A stretch of DNA of 64,000 nucleotides from Lentisphaerota bacterium (GCA_021413965.1 JAIOPI010000027.1:1-64000), one strand, 5' to 3'; counted from the first letter of the stretch, positions 45,125-54,170 are shown. Translations and numbers: made by a program. The notes: generated from the sequence alone by a model not told the origin.

Positions 45125-46093
45125 TCATTCGCGTTCATTCGCGGCTGAGTCGATGTGAATCTCCACGGGCTGCCCGGGGTGGACGCGCGGGGCGGCTTCG
45201 GGGGGCAAGCGCGCTTCGACGAGGAACACCAGCTTGTCGCGCCGGTCGCGGCTGTAGATCACCGGCGGCGTGTACTCGGGCGATGCGGAGATGTAGCAGA
45301 TTGTCGCCGCGATGTCGTCGCCGGCGCCGTCGGTGCGGACCTGAACCGGGGCACCCACACGCTGCTGCGCCAGCGCCGTGGCCGGGAGATAGAAGCGCAC
45401 CTTCAGCTGATCGGGCGGCAGCAGGGCGACCACCGGGCGGCCGGCGGGAACCCAGTCGCCGGTCTCGTAGTAGGTGTCGTGCACCACGCCGGCGCAGGGG
45501 GCGTTGATCTGTTTCTGGTCGCGGCGCCAGACCGCCTCCGCGAGCTGGTTGGAGACGGCGCGCCAGTCGGACTCCGCGGCGGCGATCAAGTCGGCGCGCG
45601 CGCCAAGGCGGGCCGTTTCGAGGTGCGAGCGCGCCTGCTCCAGGGCCTGCTGGTTCTGCTCGTGGGCCAGGCGGGCCTGATCCCATTCGGCCTGTGCGAT
45701 GACGCCCTTCTCGATCAGCGCACGGCGGCGGTCGACGTCCAGCTTGGAGAGTTCCAGGGCGGCGGTGAACTGGGCGACCTGCGCCTCGACGGCGGCGAGT
45801 TCCGCGGGGCGCTGGCCTTTGCGGGTGTCAGCCAGGCGCGCGGCGGCCTGATCGAGCCGGTCCGCCAGTTGGGCGGCCTGCAGATTCTCTTCCGCCATAT
45901 CGAGCGTTGCCAGAGCCTGTCCCGCGGAAACCCGTTGGCCTCGCATCACGGGGCGCTCGATTAAGCGCCCGCCGAAGGGAGCGGCTGGATAGTGATACTC
46001 GGCTTCGACGTACCCCTGCACCGGCCGCGCTGCGTTCCGGCTGCACCCGATGCCAATCATGGCTAGCGCAAGCGCGATGTGAATGCGTTTCAT
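45125..46093 (-). CDS. HlyD-family membrane fusion lipoprotein
   Basis: A 322-residue periplasmic adaptor for an exporter. A lipoprotein signal ends in IGIGC (Cys near residue 17). A biotinyl-lipoyl-like region (GYVEAEYHYPAAPFGGRLIE) is split by a long coiled-coil hairpin rich in Gln/Ala/Arg, followed by NAPCAGVVHDTYYETGDWV and a beta-barrel with PDQLKVRFYLP. It likely bridges the inner-membrane ABC complex (downstream genes) and the outer membrane. The ATG at 46093 has no clear ribosome-binding site; an upstream in-frame start at 46135 would spoil the lipoprotein signal. Short tcattcgcg tandem repeats follow its stop. Confidence 0.85.
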   Translation of the reverse strand: MKRIHIALALAMIGIGCSRNAARPVQGYVEAEYHYPAAPFGGRLIERPVMRGQRVSAGQALATLDMAEENLQAAQLADRLDQAAARLADTRKGQRPAELAAVEAQVAQFTAALELSKLDVDRRRALIEKGVIAQAEWDQARLAHEQNQQALEQARSHLETARLGARADLIAAAESDWRAVSNQLAEAVWRRDQKQINAPCAGVVHDTYYETGDWVPAGRPVVALLPPDQLKVRFYLPATALAQQRVGAPVQVRTDGAGDDIAATICYISASPEYTPPVIYSRDRRDKLVFLVEARLPPEAAPRVHPGQPVEIHIDSAANERE

Positions 46094-46314
46094 GCAGATT
46101 GCGATCAAGCATAGCACAACCGGCGTGCGGGGCAAATGGCGTCTCCTTCGTGCGCGAGGGTGCGCTCTGCTACCATGCGGGAGTAGTCAAGGGCCGTTTG
46201 CAGGGCCTCCACAAGGCCTCTGCCATCTGCGTGATTCTCCGTGAGTGCTTTACCGTTGTCATGCCCCGTGGGCCGTGTTTAGCTGTGCTTTTCACACAAG
46301 GGAGGATCTCGGGG

Positions 46315-47583
46315 ATGCAGACGATGGGGTTGCGGTTATACGGGGCCAATGATTTGCGGCTGGAGCGCTTTGACCTGCCGGCCATTCGCGAGGACGAGAT
46401 CCTGGCTGACGTGACGTCGAACGGCATCTGCATGTCGGACTACAAGGCGACGACGCAGGGCGCGAGCCACAAGCGCGTACCCAAGAACATTGCCGAACAG
46501 CCCATCCTGATCGGGCATGAATTCTGCGGCACGATTCTGCAGGTGGGAAAGAAGTGGCAGGGCAAATTCAAGGTCGGACAGAAGTACAGCATCCAGCCGG
46601 CCATCAGCTATCCGGGGCGCGAGCTTGACGCGCCGGGCTACTCGTTCCCGTACACGGCGGGGCAGGCCGTGCGCATCATCATTGCGCGCGAAGTCATGGA
46701 GATGGACTGCCTGCTGCCCTATGACGGGGACGCGTTCTTCTACGCATCGCTGTCGGAAACGTTCTCCTGCATCATCGGGGCCTTCAAGACGAACTACCAT
46801 TTCAAGGCGGGCCGCTACGATCACGTGAGCGGCATTGTCGAGGGCGGCAGCATGGCGCTGCTGGCCGGCGCGGGGCCGATGGGGCTGGCGGCCATCGATT
46901 ATGCGATCCACGGCCCGCGCAAGCCGCGCCTGCTGGTGGTCACGGACATCGACCAGAAGCGTTTGGATCGCGCCGCCGCGGTGCTCACGGTGCAGGACGC
47001 CGCTGCGCAGGGGGTTGACCTGCGCTATTTCAACACGGCGTCCGCGTCCGATGCCGTGGCGCAGCTCAAGGGGATTGCCGGCGGCACCGGGTTTGATGAC
47101 GTGTTCGTGTTCGCGCCCGTGCCCGGACTGATTCAGCAGTCATCGCAGATCCTGGGCTTCAACGGCTGCCTGAACTTCTTCGCCGGCCCTTCGGACCCGG
47201 CCTTCACGGCGCCGATCAACTTCTACGACGTACATTACATGGGGCACCACGTCGTCGGATCGTCGGGCGGCAACACGGACGACATGCGCGATGCGCTGGC
47301 GCTCATGGCGAAGGGCGCGATCAACCCGGCGCTGATCGTCACCCACATCGGCGGTCTCGACAGCGCGGCAGAAGCGACCAAGAACCTGCCCAAGATTCCG
47401 GGCGGCCGCAAACTGATCTACACGCAGATTGCGCTGCCGTTGACGGCGATCGACGACTTTGCCGCGAAGGGCGAGCACGAGCCGCTGTTCCGGGAGTTGG
47501 CGCGCATCACGTCTGCGAACAAGGGGCTTTGGTCAGTCGAAGCGGAGCGGTATCTGATCGCGCACGCCAAGCCGATCATGTAA
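46315..47583 (+). CDS. Zinc-binding alcohol dehydrogenase, SorE-like
   Basis: A 422-residue medium-chain zinc dehydrogenase. The GHE zinc ligand motif is in ILIGHEFCGTIL, and the nucleotide-binding loop in LAGAGPMGLAAIDYA. Length and sequence style resemble L-sorbose-1-phosphate reductase (SorE) and related sugar-phosphate reductases. GGAGG at 46301-46305, nine bases before the ATG at 46315, supports the start; the long upstream extension is unlikely. The following SDR gene, in the same direction, suggests a two-dehydrogenase sugar/polyol pathway. The substrate is an inference. Confidence 0.82.
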   Translation: MQTMGLRLYGANDLRLERFDLPAIREDEILADVTSNGICMSDYKATTQGASHKRVPKNIAEQPILIGHEFCGTILQVGKKWQGKFKVGQKYSIQPAISYPGRELDAPGYSFPYTAGQAVRIIIAREVMEMDCLLPYDGDAFFYASLSETFSCIIGAFKTNYHFKAGRYDHVSGIVEGGSMALLAGAGPMGLAAIDYAIHGPRKPRLLVVTDIDQKRLDRAAAVLTVQDAAAQGVDLRYFNTASASDAVAQLKGIAGGTGFDDVFVFAPVPGLIQQSSQILGFNGCLNFFAGPSDPAFTAPINFYDVHYMGHHVVGSSGGNTDDMRDALALMAKGAINPALIVTHIGGLDSAAEATKNLPKIPGGRKLIYTQIALPLTAIDDFAAKGEHEPLFRELARITSANKGLWSVEAERYLIAHAKPIM

Positions 47584-47634
47584 GCGCGGCGCGGGATGGG
47601 GACACGCAAGAAGGCGGGGTTCGGCGCGGCCGGA

Positions 47635-47693
47635 GGCTCAGCCCCGCCTCGAGTTAACGACCCGGCAGGTGGGGCGAGGCGTCCCGCCGAGCC
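47635..47693. repeat. Dispersed repeat family B, palindromic copy
   Basis: ggctcagccccgcctcg (47635-47651) and aggtggggcgaggcgtcc (47668-47685) to gccgagcc (47693) form an imperfect palindrome between the two dehydrogenase genes. Its right half is the reverse complement of the copy at 11778. Confidence 0.65.
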
Positions 47694-47718
47694 GTTGGGT
47701 CGCAATCGAAGGGACGAT

Positions 47719-48801
47719 ATGGATCGTTTCATAGAAGCCGCCATCGCCGTACGCATGGGCGCGAGCGAGTCAGTCCTGCCGGTTTACGCGTTTCAGTCCA
47801 AGGTGCCGGCCCGCCTGGCCGCGAGCGCGCTGCGCGTTTCGGCCAAGGCGGCGGCCACGGCGATTGCCGACGCGGTGCGCCGTCACACGGCGCGCGCCGG
47901 CCGTCCGCCGGCCGTGGTCGCCATTGCCGGGCTGGGCGCCTTCGTGCTCGACCGCCGTCCGGCCCCGAACGCCCGCCCGCGGCTCCCGAACGTGGTGGCG
48001 CTGGTCACCGGCGCTGCCCAGGGGCTGGGGCGGGGCATCGCGGAGGAACTGGCGGGCGAGGGCGCGCGCATCGTCGTGGGCGATCTCAATGCCGCGGCCG
48101 GCGAAACCACGGCCGCGGATCTCAACCGGCGCTTCGGTGCGGGCACCGCGCATTTTGTCACGCTCAACGTCACCAATCTCGTCTCGGCCCAGGCGGCCTG
48201 CGCGGAGGCCGTGCGGCGCTTTGGCGGGCTGGATCTGCTGGTGTCCAATGCGGGCGTGCTCAAGGCTGGCGGCATCGAGGACCTCGACGAGGCCGCGTTC
48301 GACCTCGTGACCGCCGTGAACTACAAGGGCTTCTTCCTGTGCGTGAAAGCGGCGGTGCCGATCCTGCGGGCGCAGCACCGCTGCCAGCCCCGGCACACCA
48401 TGGATATCATCCAGATCAACAGCAAGTCGGGGCTTGAAGGCAGCAACCGGAACTTTGCCTACGCCGGCGGCAAGTTCGGCGGCCTCGGGCTGGTTCAGTC
48501 GTTCGCGCTGGAACTGGTCAGCGATCACATCAAGGTCAATGCGATTTGCCCGGGCAACTTCTTCGACGGGCCGCTGTGGTCCGATCCGAAGCAGGGGCTG
48601 TTTGTGCAGTACCTCAAAGCCGGCAAGGTGAAGGGCGCCAAGACAGTGGCCGACGTGCGCGCGTTCTACACATCGAAGGTTCCGATGAACCGCGGGGTCA
48701 CGCCGCTGGACATCGCGCGGGCCGTGTTCTACCTGCGCGAACAGGCGTACGAGACCGGCCAGGCCGTGCCCGTCACGGGCGGGCAAGTGATGCTCAAGTA
48801 A
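47719..48801 (+). CDS. SDR oxidoreductase with an unusual N-terminal extension
   Basis: A 360-residue protein with a C-terminal short-chain dehydrogenase (about residues 95-360): TGAAQGLGRGIA cofactor loop, LVSNAGVLKAGG, the catalytic INSKSGL Ser and the YAGGK Tyr-Lys pair. The match is to sorbitol-6-phosphate 2-dehydrogenase-like SDRs. Residues 1-94 are not part of a normal SDR and contain AVVAIAGLGAFVLDRR, which resembles the linker found in class II aldolase/SDR fusions, so it may be a remnant of such a fusion. GAAGGGA supports the ATG at 47719. It follows the SorE-like gene across a palindromic repeat. Confidence 0.82.
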   Translation: MDRFIEAAIAVRMGASESVLPVYAFQSKVPARLAASALRVSAKAAATAIADAVRRHTARAGRPPAVVAIAGLGAFVLDRRPAPNARPRLPNVVALVTGAAQGLGRGIAEELAGEGARIVVGDLNAAAGETTAADLNRRFGAGTAHFVTLNVTNLVSAQAACAEAVRRFGGLDLLVSNAGVLKAGGIEDLDEAAFDLVTAVNYKGFFLCVKAAVPILRAQHRCQPRHTMDIIQINSKSGLEGSNRNFAYAGGKFGGLGLVQSFALELVSDHIKVNAICPGNFFDGPLWSDPKQGLFVQYLKAGKVKGAKTVADVRAFYTSKVPMNRGVTPLDIARAVFYLREQAYETGQAVPVTGGQVMLK

Positions 48802-48820
48802 GCCCGCGCGCCGCGCGGGC

Positions 48821-49822
48821 CTACGCCATCATCGCGTCGGATTCTTCCTTCGAAACGTCGATCACGACGGTTTCCGCGGCCTTGCCTCGCGTCAGGAGGT
48901 GGGAGGCGAGGCCGAACAACCCCAGCGGCAGCACGCCGCCGTAGAAAACAACGTCCCACAGGGACAGGTGGTAGAGCGGATTGGGGGCGAAGCGGTAGAG
49001 GTTCCAGAAGATCAACAGCAGGCAGGTCCACACGGTGAGAAAGTTCGGCCGTGCATCCGTGGCGTGCATGCGCTTGAGGCCGGAGAACCGCCTGCGGGTG
49101 ATGGGCCAGAACAGGTTCGACCCCATGTGGCCGAGTTGATCCTCCATGACGTGCGCGCTAAACGCCACGGGAATGATGAGGCCTGCGCGCCAGCCCCAGA
49201 TGGCCGCGCCGAGCAGGCCGAGGGCGGCGCCGGTGATCAGGCTGTGGCTCCAGGTGCGGTGCCATGGCAGAAAGTGCACGGCCACGCGGCCCTGGGCATC
49301 GGGCTCGAAGCTGAACGAGGGGCCGTCGAAGATGTCCACGCTGGTGACGGCGTCGTACGTCTGATCGATGGGCCCCGCGAGCCTGGCCACGCCGATGCGG
49401 GGGTGCTTGGGAATGGTGCCGGGCACCGGCACCTGCCCGGTGTTCACGCAGGGGCCGAACTTCACGCGCACCTCGCCGGCCACCGGGTCAAACTTGATCA
49501 CATACTGCTGCCAGTAGTCCGCGCCCAGGCGGATCGTGCTCAGCTTGATGCGCACGTCCCGCGCCTCCGTGCGCGCCATCTCGATGCCGCGCGCCATCGC
49601 GTCCGCGATGGGTTGCGGATCCGGGTTGGCGGGGTCCGGTTGGACGTAGAGGTCGTGCTTATAGAAGAAGCGGTAGAACTTGAAGTCCAGCGTGTCGGGG
49701 AGGAGGCCGAAGACGGCGCCCAGGACGAAGTAAAGCGGGCTTCCCGCCTGGGCGGCCGCGACGGTCCACGGAAAGCACGACGCGGCGGCGACGCCGGTGA
49801 TGAAGTGGGAAATGCCTTTCAC
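48821..49822 (-). CDS. YdjM-like membrane hydrolase, left cassette
   Basis: A 333-residue membrane protein related to the YdjM/DUF457 (PF04307) family of LexA-binding inner-membrane putative hydrolases. The family metal-binding residues are visible: His6 in GISHFITG, LLPDTLD at 40-46, HRTWSHS at 188-194 and AHVMEDQ near 223-229. Between the second and third motifs is an inserted, beta-rich segment of about 140 residues not seen in short members. The start is GTG at 49822, overlapping the transporter stop as GTGA. A paralogue lies in the mirror cassette at 54167. A metal-dependent lipid or phosphoester hydrolase is the best guess. Confidence 0.78.
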   Translation of the reverse strand: MKGISHFITGVAAASCFPWTVAAAQAGSPLYFVLGAVFGLLPDTLDFKFYRFFYKHDLYVQPDPANPDPQPIADAMARGIEMARTEARDVRIKLSTIRLGADYWQQYVIKFDPVAGEVRVKFGPCVNTGQVPVPGTIPKHPRIGVARLAGPIDQTYDAVTSVDIFDGPSFSFEPDAQGRVAVHFLPWHRTWSHSLITGAALGLLGAAIWGWRAGLIIPVAFSAHVMEDQLGHMGSNLFWPITRRRFSGLKRMHATDARPNFLTVWTCLLLIFWNLYRFAPNPLYHLSLWDVVFYGGVLPLGLFGLASHLLTRGKAAETVVIDVSKEESDAMMA

Positions 49823-51150
49823 AATAACCCCAACCGTTGCGCGATGGTCGTGCCGAAGCCGCTCATGTTGCACGCGATGGGAAGCAGCAGCACGCCCAGG
49901 CAATTCAGGCGGCGTGAGCCAAAGAGCACGGGGATCAGCCCGATGCCGGCGCCCACCACCATCACGAACAGACCGCTCCAGCCGACCACGGCGAAGACGA
50001 GCGCCACGATGATGGCGAGCGCCACGGTGGATACGTGGCGGTAGTTGAAGCGGCCGATGAGGGCGATCGTGGCGCGTGCGAGGAGCGGCATCATCAGGAA
50101 GGAGACGCCGCCGGCGATGGCGATCGAGCCGAGGATCATGTAGTAGTCGCCGTAGCCGGTCGGGTTGTAGAGCGCCTGGACCATCCAGGCCGCGCCGCCG
50201 CGGGTGAGGTTCATCCCCGGCACAAAGAGGAAGAGGAACGCCCCCACGTAATAGACCATTTTGGAAACGCCCTGCGACATGATGAAGACGCGTTCGTCGC
50301 GCTGGGCGGTGGCGTGGCCGGCCAGCATGCCGCCGATGCCGCCGGTGATCACGGGGAAGAAGGCGGCGAAGCCACCGCCGAGACCGCCGGCGCCGACGCT
50401 GCGGAGGATGACGTCGCCGTCGATGTCGAGCGTGCGGGCGATGAACTGTTTGGGAATCTGGGCGGCGCTGAAGATGTTCAGCAGGCACCAGGGCAGGGCG
50501 AAGAGGCCCACGAACGCCGGCATGATGTTCTGGAAGGCCACGTCCACGGAGACCACCGGGCGGTACAGGATGATGAAGCCGAACAGCCCGGAGAGCAGAA
50601 AGGTGGCCAGCCCCGCGCCGAGGGACGTCCAGGCATCGAAGAACTTGGCCCAGCCGTGGCGGCCCGTGGTGCCTCCCTTCGGCCACTCGGCCATCACCAT
50701 GTAGGTGATGACCACCCATAGCAGCCAGTGCATGTGCGGCCGCATGACGTCCTGCAGGACGGGGAGCACGCGCGGGGCGCAGGGGCCGACGATCCCCACC
50801 AGGAAGAAGACGCCCGCCAGCCCGCCGACCGCGGTGATCAGCGTCCCCTCGTAGCCGCGTCCGGTCATCAGGTATTTCTGGCCGGGCAGCACCGTGAACA
50901 GCGCGCTCTCATCCGGCGCGCCCAGCAGCACGGCGGGAATGGTGTTGAGCATGGCCCAGCCCACGATCATGCCGACCATGAAAGGCAGGTAGAGGTCCGG
51001 CGGAACGGCCGTGCCGAGCGACTGCACCCAGAGGATGAGCATGATGAGGAGCCCGAGCACATTGTAGGCGTGCAGCCCGGGCAGGACGGACAGCACGCTG
51101 GAAAGCACGGTGCCCACCAGGGTGGCGGCCAGCACCATCAGGATGCTCAT
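49819..51150 (-). CDS. TctA/DUF112-like transporter, left cassette
   Basis: A 443-residue membrane protein with about ten hydrophobic helices, like the permease subunit of tripartite tricarboxylate transporters and the related COG1784 group. Typical Gly/Pro-rich helix-hairpin segments are AMLNTIPAVLLGAPDESALF and GFAAFFPVITGGIGG. No TctB or TctC partner is adjacent, so it may be a secondary transporter or act differently. It overlaps the upstream zinc-ribbon/OB gene by ATGA, with GGAG seven bases before the ATG. The right-cassette copy at 52839 has the same length and is about half identical by eye. Confidence 0.82.
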   Translation of the reverse strand: MSILMVLAATLVGTVLSSVLSVLPGLHAYNVLGLLIMLILWVQSLGTAVPPDLYLPFMVGMIVGWAMLNTIPAVLLGAPDESALFTVLPGQKYLMTGRGYEGTLITAVGGLAGVFFLVGIVGPCAPRVLPVLQDVMRPHMHWLLWVVITYMVMAEWPKGGTTGRHGWAKFFDAWTSLGAGLATFLLSGLFGFIILYRPVVSVDVAFQNIMPAFVGLFALPWCLLNIFSAAQIPKQFIARTLDIDGDVILRSVGAGGLGGGFAAFFPVITGGIGGMLAGHATAQRDERVFIMSQGVSKMVYYVGAFLFLFVPGMNLTRGGAAWMVQALYNPTGYGDYYMILGSIAIAGGVSFLMMPLLARATIALIGRFNYRHVSTVALAIIVALVFAVVGWSGLFVMVVGAGIGLIPVLFGSRRLNCLGVLLLPIACNMSGFGTTIAQRLGLL

Positions 51151-52010
51151 GGCGGCGCTCCGGCATCGCCGGGGGCGGTCACCTGCAGATCCGCGGCGGT
51201 CTCGACGCGCAGCTGGAGGCGGTCCCGATACGTTCCGATGCTCACGCGGACCCGTATGCCGGCACCCGGCGTCAGGGCGGCGGCGTTGGCGAGTGCCGCG
51301 TAGACGTCCGGCCAGAGCACGAGGTCGCGCGTGGCGCTGCCGTCGCTCACGCCCACCGACCAGGGTTGCTTGCTGCCGGTCTTCGGCGGGCTCACGTGGG
51401 TGACGTGGCCCGTGATGGCCACGGCCTGGCCGCGCTGCGCCGGGGTGAGATCCGCGAGTCGTGCCGGGGGTGCCTCGGCGCGTTGGATCACAAGATGCTC
51501 CGGCGACTGGAGGTACAGGGCGACGCGGTCCGCAGACACATTCAGGCTGCCCGTCACCTCCGCGTGGTCGCCGTCGTGGGGCAGGCGTCCGCCGGACAGG
51601 AGGGCTTGGCCCTTGGCGCCGTAGGCCGTGACCGGAATCTCGCCCGTGCCGTCGTCCACGATGAAGCGCACGCTACGCACGCGGTTGCCGTCCCGCGAGA
51701 CGCGGGCGTCGCCCGCGACGGTGCCGGCCACCCGCACGTAGGCGAAGTTCATCGTGGGGGACAGGGCGCCGACCTGGACGAGCGGGATCTCGCGCCGGAT
51801 GGCCATCAGGTAGAGCAGGCCGAGTCCGACGGTGGAGAGCAGCACGGCGGCGTAGCGGAAGAGTCTCACGCTCAAACGGCCGCTGATGCGTGCGCCGCAG
51901 TGTGGGCACCTGGTCAGGGCTCCCACAAAGCGCCCGCAACTGCCGCACATGATGTCGGGCGGCTGCTCGGCGTGTCCGGGGAGCGGGGGCGTGACGTCAG
52001 CGTGTGGCAT
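51147..52010 (-). CDS. Membrane-anchored zinc-ribbon/OB-fold protein, left cassette
   Basis: A 287-residue protein with an N-terminal zinc ribbon (CGSCGRFVGALTRCPHC, near residues 22-38), one transmembrane helix (VLLSTVGLGLLYLMA) and two OB-fold-like beta-rich domains (about residues 80-160 and 185-280), the first including NFAYVRVAGTV and IVDDGTGEIPVTAYG. OB folds of this kind bind nucleic acid or ligands. A TTG start at 52025 is possible but the ATG at 52010 is preferred. A shorter paralogue with a single OB domain is divergently encoded at 52121. Confidence 0.78.
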   Translation of the reverse strand: MPHADVTPPLPGHAEQPPDIMCGSCGRFVGALTRCPHCGARISGRLSVRLFRYAAVLLSTVGLGLLYLMAIRREIPLVQVGALSPTMNFAYVRVAGTVAGDARVSRDGNRVRSVRFIVDDGTGEIPVTAYGAKGQALLSGGRLPHDGDHAEVTGSLNVSADRVALYLQSPEHLVIQRAEAPPARLADLTPAQRGQAVAITGHVTHVSPPKTGSKQPWSVGVSDGSATRDLVLWPDVYAALANAAALTPGAGIRVRVSIGTYRDRLQLRVETAADLQVTAPGDAGAPP

Positions 52011-52120
52011 GGGCGTGTTCCGCAAATGCGCGTCGGGTGACTGTACCGTGGAGGGTTGCGCGGCTGCAATCCGTTAAAACGTTGTCGACATCCGGCGTGC
52101 CCTGTGGAAAATTGCGCAGC
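52011..52120. promoter_or_regulatory. Divergent intergenic region between the two cassettes
   Basis: About 110 bases separate the starts of the two paralogous zinc-ribbon/OB genes, so promoters for both cassettes must lie here or in the genes. A TGTCGACA palindrome (52083-52090) and aacgtt (52078-52083) are the only symmetric sites found. No convincing -35/-10 pair with good spacing was seen. Confidence 0.4.
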
Positions 52121-52645
52121 ATGAGCGGCACCGTCACGCCTCCGCGCGGGGATCACTGCCCCAGCTGTGAGCGCTTCATTGGTCCGTCGGATCACTGTCC
52201 GTACTGCGGGGAAGCCTCCGCCCGCGCGCCCGTGCTGCGGCGTCTGCGCGCCGCGGCCCTGCTGCTGGCCTTCGGCGGGCTTGCCTTCCTGTACCTGATG
52301 GTGAACCGGCGCGACCTGCCCGTGGTGCGGGTGGATGCCATTACGCCCATGATGAATTTCGCCTACGTGCGCGTCGTGGGGCGGGTGGTTCACGAGCCGC
52401 GTCTCTCGGATCGGGAAGGATCGGTCGATTACTGTTCCTTCCTGGTGGACGATGGCAGCGGGGCCCTGCGCGTGCAGGCGTACCGTGGGGCCGCGCACGA
52501 ACTGGCCGCCAACGGGAGCCTGCCGCACCAGGGGGAACTCGTGGATGTGGCCGGCAGCCTGATGGTGACCGCTGACGATACGCCCCGCCTGCGACTGCAG
52601 GCGGTGGAGCAGCTGCGCATCCTCGGCCCGTCCGGGGATGGCTGA
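52121..52645 (+). CDS. Membrane-anchored zinc-ribbon/OB-fold protein, right cassette
   Basis: A 174-residue paralogue of the protein at 51147: a zinc ribbon (CPSCERFIGPSDHCPYC near residues 12-28), a transmembrane helix (AALLLAFGGLAFLYLMV) and one OB-fold domain (NFAYVRVVGRVV, LVDDGSGALRVQAYRG). It lacks the second OB domain; the bases after its stop show no remnant of it. The ATG at 52121 has only a weak GGAAA upstream. It heads the right cassette, although the transporter gene follows after 193 bases rather than overlapping. Confidence 0.78.
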   Translation: MSGTVTPPRGDHCPSCERFIGPSDHCPYCGEASARAPVLRRLRAAALLLAFGGLAFLYLMVNRRDLPVVRVDAITPMMNFAYVRVVGRVVHEPRLSDREGSVDYCSFLVDDGSGALRVQAYRGAAHELAANGSLPHQGELVDVAGSLMVTADDTPRLRLQAVEQLRILGPSGDG

Positions 52646-52838
52646 TGCGACGCGCGGAAGAGGAAACCACGGATGTCGCCGATGGCCTGGATGGCCGTCG
52701 GGACCGCGTCAGGTCGGCCTGCCTGTGCAGGCCGTGACCGTCGCGGTGGCCGGACCGTTTCTGAGCTGAATCGGGGCCGCGGTTGTTGAGTGGGGAGGAC
52801 CCGCTCGCAGCCCCGGCTCCAGATGTGCAGGACAACGC

Positions 52839-54170
52839 ATGATGGCCTTGCTGGTCGCAGGAAGTTCCTTGCTGGGGGCGCTGGTTGCGGCGGTACTCGC
52901 CTGCGTTCCCGGGCTCCATGTGTATAACATCATGGCGCTGGTTGTGCTGGGCGCCCACGCAGCAGCCCGGGCCGGCGTCGCCGTGCCGTCGGAATGCCTC
53001 ATTCCCCTGCTCGTCGGCATGACCGTGAGCTGGGCCATGATCAACACGATTCCTTCCGTCCTGCTTGCCGCACCGGACGAGAGCGCCCTGTTCACGGTGC
53101 TGCCGGGGCAGAAGTATCTCATGCGCGGGCGCGGGCAGGAGGCCGTCCTGATCACCGGTGCCGGCGGACTGGCCGGGCTGTTTCTGCTCCTCCTGGGCGC
53201 TGGCCCGCTCGCCCCGCGTCTCGTTCCGCTGGCCGAGACGGTCCTGCGCCCGCACACGCACTGGGTGCTTTGGGCGGTCATCATATTCCTGCTGATGTCC
53301 GAGTGGCCCAAGGGAGGGCGATTGAGTGCCGGCGGCTGGGCGACTTTTTGCGATGGATGGACGAGCACCGGGGCCGGGCTGCTCACCTTCCTGCTGTCCG
53401 GGTTGCTGGGCTTCGCCCTGCTCTACCGTTCGCCCATTAATCCGGGGATCGCCTTTCAAAACCTGATGCCAGCCTTTGTGGGCCTCTTTACGCTGCCCTG
53501 GTTGCTGCTCAACCTCGCCAGCTCCGTGGAAATTCCATCGCAATCCGGCCTGGAGTCCTTCCGGCTGGAGGCGCGGCGCGTCCTGCTGGGCGCGTTTGCC
53601 GGCGGGTTGGGAGGTGGCTTTGCGGCGTTCTTCCCCGTCGTGACCGGCGGCATTGGCGGGCTTCTGGCCGGCCACGCCACGGCCCTTCGCGATGACCGCG
53701 TGTTCCTTGCCTCGCAGGGCGCCTCCAAGATTGTCTACTACGTGGGCGGATTCCTGCTGTTCTTCCTTCCGGGACTCCATCTCACGCGCGGTGGCAGCGC
53801 CTGGATGTTAAGCGGGCTGTGCGCACCGCAATCCTTCTACGAGTACGACATGGCGCTGGCGTCCATTGGCCTGGCCGGTGCGGCCTCCTTTCTCCTGCTC
53901 GGCCCCCTCGCCCGTGTCACGTTGAGCCTGATGGCGCGCTTCGGTTACCGGCGCCTCTCCCTGTCCACGCTGGGGCTGACCCTCGCACTCGTCGCGGGGG
54001 TCACGGGGATGACGGGGTTGCTGGTGTTGGCCGTCGCCACCGGCATCGGGCTCATTCCCGTGTTGATGGGCGCGCGTCGCATGAACGGCCTCGGCGTCAT
54101 CCTGCTGCCGATGGCCTGTAACATGTCGGATGTCGGGGTTCCTGTCGCCCGGTGGCTGGGGTTGCTATGA
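52839..54170 (+). CDS. TctA/DUF112-like transporter, right cassette
   Basis: A 443-residue multi-helix protein, the same length as its paralogue at 49819, with matching segments such as WAMINTIPSVLLAAPDESAL and GGFAAFFPVVTGGIGG. AGGA precedes the ATG at 52839. Conserved stretches of identical residues are scattered along the whole protein, but the copy is clearly diverged, so it is not a recent or sequencing duplication. Its stop overlaps the next gene by ATGA. Confidence 0.82.
   Translation: MMALLVAGSSLLGALVAAVLACVPGLHVYNIMALVVLGAHAAARAGVAVPSECLIPLLVGMTVSWAMINTIPSVLLAAPDESALFTVLPGQKYLMRGRGQEAVLITGAGGLAGLFLLLLGAGPLAPRLVPLAETVLRPHTHWVLWAVIIFLLMSEWPKGGRLSAGGWATFCDGWTSTGAGLLTFLLSGLLGFALLYRSPINPGIAFQNLMPAFVGLFTLPWLLLNLASSVEIPSQSGLESFRLEARRVLLGAFAGGLGGGFAAFFPVVTGGIGGLLAGHATALRDDRVFLASQGASKIVYYVGGFLLFFLPGLHLTRGGSAWMLSGLCAPQSFYEYDMALASIGLAGAASFLLLGPLARVTLSLMARFGYRRLSLSTLGLTLALVAGVTGMTGLLVLAVATGIGLIPVLMGARRMNGLGVILLPMACNMSDVGVPVARWLGLL

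Noticed and set aside
52646-52838. Remnant of a second OB domain after the right-cassette zinc-ribbon protein.
   Set aside because: Reading the bases after the stop in the same frame gave no similarity to the second OB domain of the left paralogue.
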